A DNA stretch of 64,000 bases. Source: Piromyces finnis. Taxonomy: Eukaryota > Neocallimastigomycota > Neocallimastigomycetes > Neocallimastigales > Neocallimastigaceae. Position numbers and translations under genes: made by a program. Position 1 is the stretch's first letter; each line of letters begins with the position of its first letter. Location: NCBI GenBank assembly GCA_002104945.1, contig MCFH01000006.1:1219001-1283000 (forward strand), given 5' to 3'. This document shows, one piece after another, positions 58,096 to 64,000 of this stretch. The notes beneath the pieces were generated by a model, which saw nothing but the letters and a program-made list of their open reading frames with translations, did no database searches and had not been told where the DNA came from.

Positions 58096-59451
58096 TTTAC
58101 TTTTAAACTTTAATTTTAATTTATATTGTGGATTAAATTAAATTTTATATATAAATTAATTAAAAAAACAATTTTATTTTTTTAAAAAAATAAATTATAG
58201 TTAAAAAAATACAGAAAAAAAATGCTGGTAATAAAATTGGTTTATTTAAAAAATTATTTTACATCATATAATTAAAAAAAAAAAAACTTGAATTAAAATA
58301 TTACCCTTCAAGATAATTTTTATTATAGATTATAGATCACAACAATTACATAGTTCTAAATCACCCTACTGTATAAACATTTTATATTTACTAAATAGTT
58401 AACTTCAATACACGAAAAAATTCAATGCAAAAATTAATATAATTAAAGATTATTAAAAAGGAAAGAATTAAAATTAAAAATATTAAAATTATTTTGATTA
58501 TAGAAGTATTTTATTTTATTTATAATAGAAATGGAAACAAAATCAAGAAATTAAACATTACTCGATGATAAATCAAAATACAGTTTATTCATGACTTAAT
58601 AATAATAAATGCTATTTTCTTACTTGTTGTGACTCCAATTATATTTTCTGTTTGATATATATATTTTCTATATCATACATATAATAATTTAAATTTACAT
58701 TAGAATATAACATGTTTTATCATTAAAAAGTTTAAAACTTAATAAGCATTTATAAAATAAGTAAAAGTTTATCAAGAATATTCCATTATATTATTATCAC
58801 GTATAAAGAAAATAAAAAGGTATCCAACTTTTTAACTATACTATATTTTAACTATTTTTTTAATTATGATAAATATGATTGATTGAATAGTATTTTGGTT
58901 TAATTAAATTAGTATTCTTATTCTTTCATTTTTATTATTCTCTGAAAACCTTTCGTTTTTCTATGGTTTTTATAAAATTATCTGTAATTATACTAAATGG
59001 TTTATTCTATTAACAAATTCTATTAGAAAATTTTTTTTTTTTTTTTTTTGGAAACAAATTATTAATCGCTCATAAATTTAAGTAAGATATAAAATATATT
59101 TTAGAACAATATATAATAAAAAATTTTTCGATTATATTTTTTTTATTTCATTTCATTTTGTTTTATTTTATTTTTCTCTTCATTGTTTTTATGAATTTAA
59201 TTATTTATTTTATTCAATAGATTAAAATAATACTTTGTTTGTATAAATTAATAAATAATAATGTAATAATAAATATTTATAAAAATCTTAATGCATAAAT
59301 ATATTATTTTATATTCTAATATTCTAAATTTATATAAAAAAGAATTTAAAAGATAAGCTTTTAATAGTTTCTAATTATATTAAATATGAGAAATTATTAT
59401 ATTATTTTTTTTTTTTTTTTTTTTCTATTTTAATTGAATATAGGAAAAAAT
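58096..59451. other. Intergenic A/T-rich stretch
   Basis: Between the RING-gene start and the HGH1 stop, both minus strand. Poly(T) runs at about 59031-59049 and 59405-59424 were the only features. Confidence 0.6.
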
Positions 59452-61376
59452 CTAATCCAATTCATCAACAACTTCTTCTTCCTTTTCAAGATGTTTAGTT
59501 TTAACGTATTCAGAGTGTTTGGAAATATCTTCATTTTCATTTGGGTCTTCTGGTCTCATAGTCATATTAACATATTTCAATGATAATTCATGAACACGTT
59601 CATCAGTTTCTTGAAGATCCATCTATATTGTAATAATTATTATAATTATAAAAATAACAATAATAATAATAATAATATAAAAAGCCATTAATATTAGTTT
59701 TATTTATTTTATTTTAAAAATTTTGTTTTTGCATAATTATATTTATTATAATTAAAATAAAAACTAACTTCACGGATAATTGGGTATACTGAATGATTTC
59801 TTAAATATTCTCTACCAAATTTAGTAGTAGCAAGTAGAATTAAAGATTCAATTAATAATTCTCTCATGTAACTGTCAGGTTCACGTTTTTTAGTTGGTTC
59901 TAATAATTGAAGCTTATTTTATTAAAGTAAATAAAATATAAAATTTTTTTATTTTAAATTAAGTAAAAAAAAAACTTTTATATTATGGGGGAAAAAATTA
60001 TTAAAATTATATTTACTTCATCTGGTAATGCTTCCATTTCTTCATCATTAAAGTCTTCTGGACCAGCAAGAGGTAACAAAATTCTTGGTAAAAGGTTAAG
60101 ACCATCTGGATTTAACATATTTTCATGAGCTTCAATATTAAAGCAACAATTCCTATATATAAAAAATAATATATAAATGTTTTTAATAATTAATTCTAAT
60201 AACATTTTTAATAAAGGATTTTTAACAACTAATTTTAATTCATACTTAATTGTTGAAATTACACCACCACGACGTAATAAACTTGGATGTTCAGTAAAGC
60301 AAATAATATTACCTAAAAGGCAATTATATTCTGAATCTTCAACATTTCTAAGGAAGTGCTTACGACCTTGAGGTAACTTTTTAATTTTAAAAATATATTA
60401 TTTAACATTATATGATATTTTAGTACTGATATCATATTATTATTATATATATATATAATTTATTTTTAAATATACCTTAGTAATATTGGCGAAAACACCA
60501 CTAAGATGGTCATAGTTAGCAAACTTATTAACTTTATTACTTTCACCTCTAACAAAGATATCAACTAATTTTCCAATAGTAGTAAATTCAGTTCGTAATT
60601 TAGTGTTATCATCTAAATCAGCTCTTGGTAAAAGTTTATCAGCAACAACTTCTGATTTTGATAAATTAGATAACAACATGCAAGCAATGTCAGAATTTGG
60701 AGATTCGGTATTCTAAAAATTATTGTAATTGATGTTTATTTTCAATAAAGAAAAGTTTTATTAATGTTTTAATTCTTAAGATTCCTGTTCAAAGATTATA
60801 AATTTGTTTAAAATGCTTACTAAAACAATCTTAATAACATCAGCTAAAAATCTTTCATCAGTCATTTGTTCAGCAATTTCAATTTTACTTGAAAGATTAA
60901 TTAATGAAGATAAAGCAGATTGAGCAATTAACTATTTATTTCATAATATACAAATTTAATTGATATACATATATATATATATTTGTATATATTATATATT
61001 TATATTGTTTTAGTATAAAATATATAGGCTTAATAGTAAAAATGGAGAAAATCCTGATTTAATTTTATATCAATATTTACAGGAGTATCATTGACTAATA
61101 ATTTAAGACTTTTTATAGCTTTCTTATCTTCTGCTAAAAATAATGGAACATATTCTGGAGTATTACTAAAAGTTAAAACTTGCTCAACAGCAATTCTTCT
61201 AACTTCTGGTTTTAAATCTACTAAAAAATCGAAAAGCTAAATTATCAATTTTTTAACAATAATAAATTATGTAGTGGTTGTAATAAAAGTAAGTAGAAAT
61301 TTCATTTAACTAATTCAGTTAAAATTAATGCATAATTTATCATTATATATATATTTACTTCACTAATTGCTTCCAT
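59452..61376 (-). CDS. HGH1: HGH1 (armadillo-repeat chaperone adaptor for eEF2 folding)
   Basis: HGH1/FAM203 helps the TRiC chaperonin fold translation elongation factor eEF2 in the cytosol. Eight exons join in phase: 61376-61359, 61236-61081, 60931-60821, 60712-60476, 60376-60246, 60152-60017, 59912-59769 and 59622-59452, giving 367 residues, near the usual 370-395. The first exon is 18 nt (MEAISE). Family stretches are LFDFLVDLKPEVRRIAVEQV, CLLGNIICFTEHPSLLRRGG, VISTIKNCCFNIEAHENML, LPRILLPLAGPEDFNDEEME, and LLATTKFGREYLRNHSVYPI; the RRGGV-TIKNCCF and LPLAGPE motifs are diagnostic. The C-terminal ~50 residues are acidic and end in EEEVVDELD. The start exon is short but begins with ATG in a good context, and phase is kept through all joints. 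Confidence 0.95.
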
Positions 61377-62033
61377 TTCTATTAATATTATTTATATTAG
61401 ATAATTTTTCTTTTAAAAAAGAAAAGTTTTATTTTTGGCTGTAAATTATTTTTTTAAATTTATTTTATAATAAAAATCTTTTAAAATTTAAAGTTTACAA
61501 AATATATATATCAAATAAAACGAATTCTATTTGGTAAAAATATATTTAATACAGAATTTTTTTTTAATTTTTTCCACAAATAATAATGATTAAAATTATA
61601 TTAAATAATTTGATGATAGTACAAAAATGTAAATTTGTTTAATATATATAATACATAAAAAAATTAGAAAAAAGACGAGATGAGTGAAAAAATATAGAAA
61701 TAATTTATTATGTCTGTTATTTATAACTACATTAAATTATAGTTTCTATTCTCATTATTATTTATCTATCAAATTTATTTTTAATAAATTATCAATAATA
61801 AAAAATAAAAACAATTAGATTTATCTTTTAAAACTAAATTTATTATAAAATAAATTTTAAAAGATTATAAAAATTAATTTAATAGTATATCATTAATACA
61901 CCACTATTAAAACCCTCTTCCTATATTTACTTAAATTTATTTTTATCATGTTGATGAATATAATTGAATAAACAAATCAGAATCTAATAATATTGAGTTG
62001 TCTCGAATATGATTGGTTATTATTAATTAACAC

Positions 62034-62043
62034 TATATAAAAG
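62034..62043 (+). promoter_or_regulatory. TATA-box-like element upstream of the snoRNA candidate
   Basis: TATATAAAAG matches the TATA consensus and lies 34 bases before the hairpin and about 178 bases before the snoRNA stem. An ATTGG (inverted CCAAT) lies about 20 bases further upstream. In so A/T-rich a genome such a match is weak evidence alone. Confidence 0.3.
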
Positions 62044-62076
62044 TAAATTCTATCTGAAATTTTTATTCATCATTCG

Positions 62077-62126
62077 TTTTCTAAAAGTTAAGTATATATA
62101 CCTATAAGATTTAACTTTTTAGAAAA
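62077..62126 (+). ncRNA. Hairpin, 15-bp stem with one bulge
   Basis: Arms 62077-62091 (TTTTCTAAAAGTTAA) and 62111-62126 pair fully apart from one bulged T, around a 19-base loop. Its place just 5' of the snoRNA candidate would suit a processing stem in a longer precursor, but there is no direct evidence for transcription. Confidence 0.35.
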
Positions 62127-62220
62127 TAAATAAATTAATAATTAAATGCATAATTTTTTATTAATAAAAATTAATGTTATAAATTATTAATTAAAAGATA
62201 AATATTAAATAAATTAATAT

Positions 62221-62330
62221 TTATGGATTAATATGACGAAAACCTTTATTTTTTTATTTCTGACACCTCTAGTGAAAAGGTGGTTTTACGACCATCTAAT
62301 GCACGCAACTTTGTTCTGATTAATCCATAA
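62221..62330 (+). ncRNA. Candidate C/D-box snoRNA
   Basis: The ends 62221-62232 and 62319-62330 form a perfect 12-bp inverted repeat (TTATGGATTAAT / ATTAATCCATAA), the terminal stem of C/D snoRNAs. Directly inside lie a C box ATGACGA (62233-62239; consensus RTGATGA, both GA steps kept for the kink-turn) and a D box CTGA (62316-62319). Internal D'-like CTGA (62260-62263) and C'-like AGTGAAA (62271-62277) boxes are present in the right order. The interior is clearly richer in G+C than its surroundings (for example GGTGGTTTTACGACCATC, which can itself fold). The guide next to box D would be within GCACGCAACTTTGTT; I could not assign an rRNA target. It sits 181 bases before the dsRBD-like gene on the same strand. 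Confidence 0.6.
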
Positions 62331-62510
62331 TAAATAAATTAAAATGAATTTAAAAATTAAATATTACATAAATATTTTGAATTTAATGTGTTTTTTTTTT
62401 TTTTTGTATTAATAATTAAGGATTAAGAAATTTATATAGGAATTATGTTTAAGTATTTATATTATATTATTATTATTTTTTTTTTTTAATATCTTATTTT
62501 TTAAATTGGC

Positions 62511-63050
62511 ATGATTATAAAAGGTGATTTAAAATTTAAAAAATTGAAAAAAATTAAAATTGAAAAGGATCAAAATGAAGTAATAAAATACAAATATGAA
62601 GCTTATTATTTTGGTTTGAAAATTGTAGAAACAAAATATTATTTAAAAAAGAAAATAGCATTAAAAACTATAAAAAAGATTTCCAAAGATTATTTACGTA
62701 TGCTAAAACAAGAATTCAAAAATAGCAATGAAGATGAAGAAGGGGAAATTGATAGTAATAAACTTTATAACAATAAAGCCGATGAAGAAAATCAGATTTC
62801 TTTTCTTCCGGAGCAATTAGAAATTAATAATCAATTAATGCATAGTCGAACTTATGTAGTTTATCTCAATCAATTTTTCCAAAAATTTAAAATAGATTAT
62901 GAGTATTCTTTCGAAAATTATAAAAATCTTTATTTATGTAAACTACGAATTGATAATAAATATTTTGTAACGGATCGTCCTTTCATAAGAAAGGTTGATG
63001 CAAAAGAAGAAGTATCAAAAATAGCATGTGATTATCTGAAAATTATTTAA
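62511..63050 (+). CDS. Small double-stranded-RNA-binding-like protein
   Basis: A single-exon 179-residue protein; I do not recognise an orthologue. The C-terminal part (about 110-179) reads like a dsRBD: helix YVVYLNQFFQKFKI, strands DYEYSFENYKNLYLCKLRID and KYFVTDRPFIRK, then a second helix VDAKEEVSKIACDYLKII with Lys and Ala where dsRBDs have KK-x-AK-x-xAA. Residues ~1-66 show a similar strand-strand-helix half (KYEAYYFGLKIVETKYYLKK, then IALKTIKKISKDYL). An acidic loop separates them. Base composition and codon use match neighbouring exons. The ATG follows a T-rich leader without an obvious acceptor, so the start may be true, but an upstream exon cannot be excluded. Confidence 0.55.
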   Translation: MIIKGDLKFKKLKKIKIEKDQNEVIKYKYEAYYFGLKIVETKYYLKKKIALKTIKKISKDYLRMLKQEFKNSNEDEEGEIDSNKLYNNKADEENQISFLPEQLEINNQLMHSRTYVVYLNQFFQKFKIDYEYSFENYKNLYLCKLRIDNKYFVTDRPFIRKVDAKEEVSKIACDYLKII

Positions 63051-63581
63051 ATGTATTTAAAGATGAAATTTATATTTATAAAGAAAAAAAACTAATTCAA
63101 TTAAAGTTAATCATATAATTATACCAAATATTAATTATTTTTATAATTAATAATATATCCTCCTATCAATTAGAATAATGTATTTTTTGTATGCTTTAAA
63201 GCCTTTATTTTTTATTAATATTTAATAAATAATCATTTCCTATTTCCAAAGATTAATATAGCAAAAATAGAATTTGTTATTTAAATTTTGTGTATTATTA
63301 ACACTAAAAAATCAACACCAACATATAATTAAAATAAATATAAAATAGTAATATTTTTTAATATTAGATTAATCTATTTATATAATTAATAATTGTTTTT
63401 ATTATTTATTCTATAATTTTATTATAATAAATATATATATATAAATATATTCTTTCAATTGAAATAATAAATAAAATGAAATTTAATATATAAAACTTAT
63501 TTTTTAATCTATAATATTTGTAATAATTTCCTTGAGATGTAAACTTTATGATGCTATATTGTTTATTTAATTATTGATAGC
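63051..63581. other. Convergent intergenic region
   Basis: A/T-rich sequence between the stop of the dsRBD-like gene and the stop of the right-edge gene. No feature was seen. Confidence 0.6.
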
Positions 63582-63968
63582 TTAATTTGAAGATTTGCCT
63601 TTACTCTTAGCTAATTTTGATACAGACTTTTGTGATAATTCTCCATCAATATACTTTAAAAGATCATCAATTGGTAAATTACCAATATTCTATTTTTTTA
63701 TTAAATATAAATTATTAATAATATTAGAAAATATTTTATTTATATATTAATTAAATATTATATTTTTAAAGTATCTTACAGTGTTATTGGCATTTGATTC
63801 TTCATCCTATTTAAATAAATGATATTTACAATAGAAAAAAAAAATATGTAATTAATAAATATAAATTTAAATTATTATCTTAATAATATAATTTACCTTA
63901 ATGTTACGACTCTTTAATTGATTTAATAAATTCTTACTAGCAATTGTTCTTTCATCATTTTCACCAAA
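63582..63968 (-). CDS. 3' end of an unidentified gene running off the right edge
   Basis: Three terminal exons join in phase: 63968-63897, 63806-63780 and 63689-63582 (stop at 63582-63584). They encode 68 residues: FGENDERTIASKNLLNQLKS, then RNIKDEESNANNTNIGNLPI, then a tail ending LAKSKGKSSN. The acceptor before 63968 (TTAG) shows that more coding sequence lies to the right. The fragment has no recognisable domain; it is hydrophilic with a basic end. I cannot name the product. Confidence 0.6.
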
Positions 63969-64000
63969 CTAACAAAATAAAATAGTATATTAGATGAATA

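Larger units (their letters stand above)
61377..62510. other. Divergent intergenic region carrying an RNA-gene candidate
   Basis: Between the HGH1 start (minus) and the dsRBD-like start (plus). The first ~600 bases are plain A/T-rich DNA. From about 61900 the sequence is less A/T-rich, and includes a TATATAAAAG box (62034-62043), a hairpin (62077-62126) and the snoRNA candidate (62221-62330), all described separately. Confidence 0.7.

Noticed and set aside
61940-62075. Inverted repeat TGATGAATA / TATTCATCA upstream of the snoRNA
   Set aside because: Only 9 bp with a ~110-base gap in A/T-rich DNA; it does not fit C/D or H/ACA geometry.

Overview
The window is from a very A+T-rich, intron-rich nuclear genome. 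Its intergenic DNA is almost pure A/T with long poly(A)/poly(T) runs and (AAT)n or (TTTA)n microsatellites. Introns are mostly 50-200 bases with GTAAG/GTAAAT donors and AG acceptors. Proteins are rich in Asn, Lys, Ile and Ser. The best fit is an early-diverging fungus of the anaerobic gut-fungus type (Neocallimastigomycota). A dictyostelid was considered, but a complete yeast-type HIS1 (ATP phosphoribosyltransferase) argues against it, because Dictyostelium cannot make histidine. The lineage is an inference from gene content and base composition; no search was run.

Fourteen protein genes were recognised or modelled; in the multi-exon models the reading phase closes across every proposed splice junction. 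From left to right: (-) a 5'-complete double-Myb/telobox protein running off the left edge (1-2186); (-) a membrane-anchored ATF6/CREB3-like bZIP factor (5291-8496); (-) a SPIN90/Dip1/Ldb17-type Arp2/3 activator (13479-17263); (-) HIS1 (18517-19814); (-) POP7/Rpp20 of RNase P/MRP (21004-22012); (+) a PRELI/Ups1 lipid-transfer protein (23599-24447); (+) a bifunctional 6-phosphofructo-2-kinase/fructose-2,6-bisphosphatase (28721-31847); (+) a 3466-residue EPG5 homologue (34283-44867); (-) the proteasome beta5 subunit (45532-47035); (+) an L-type lectin of the ERGIC-53/Emp47 family (48773-51556); (+) ZGPAT, with CCCH, Tudor and G-patch regions (52304-54138); (-) a 13-exon RING protein of unknown family (54488-58095); (-) HGH1 (59452-61376); (+) a small dsRBD-like protein (62511-63050). 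A 3' gene fragment on the minus strand (63582-63968) runs off the right edge.

The genes are ordinary housekeeping and regulatory eukaryotic genes and do not form a cluster with one function. Several touch membrane traffic and protein quality control (ATF6-like bZIP, L-type lectin, EPG5, proteasome beta5, HGH1, RING), but this may be chance. The items most worth a second look are the EPG5 homologue with its 9.3-kb exon and candidate LC3-interacting motif, the membrane-tethered bZIP, the repeat-bearing tail of the SPIN90 protein, a candidate C/D-box snoRNA with a 12-bp terminal stem at 62221-62330 (with a second hairpin just upstream), a perfect 21-bp hairpin at 25527-25575, and two micro-exons of 12 and 13 nt. 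No tRNA, rRNA, CRISPR array or intact mobile element was seen.
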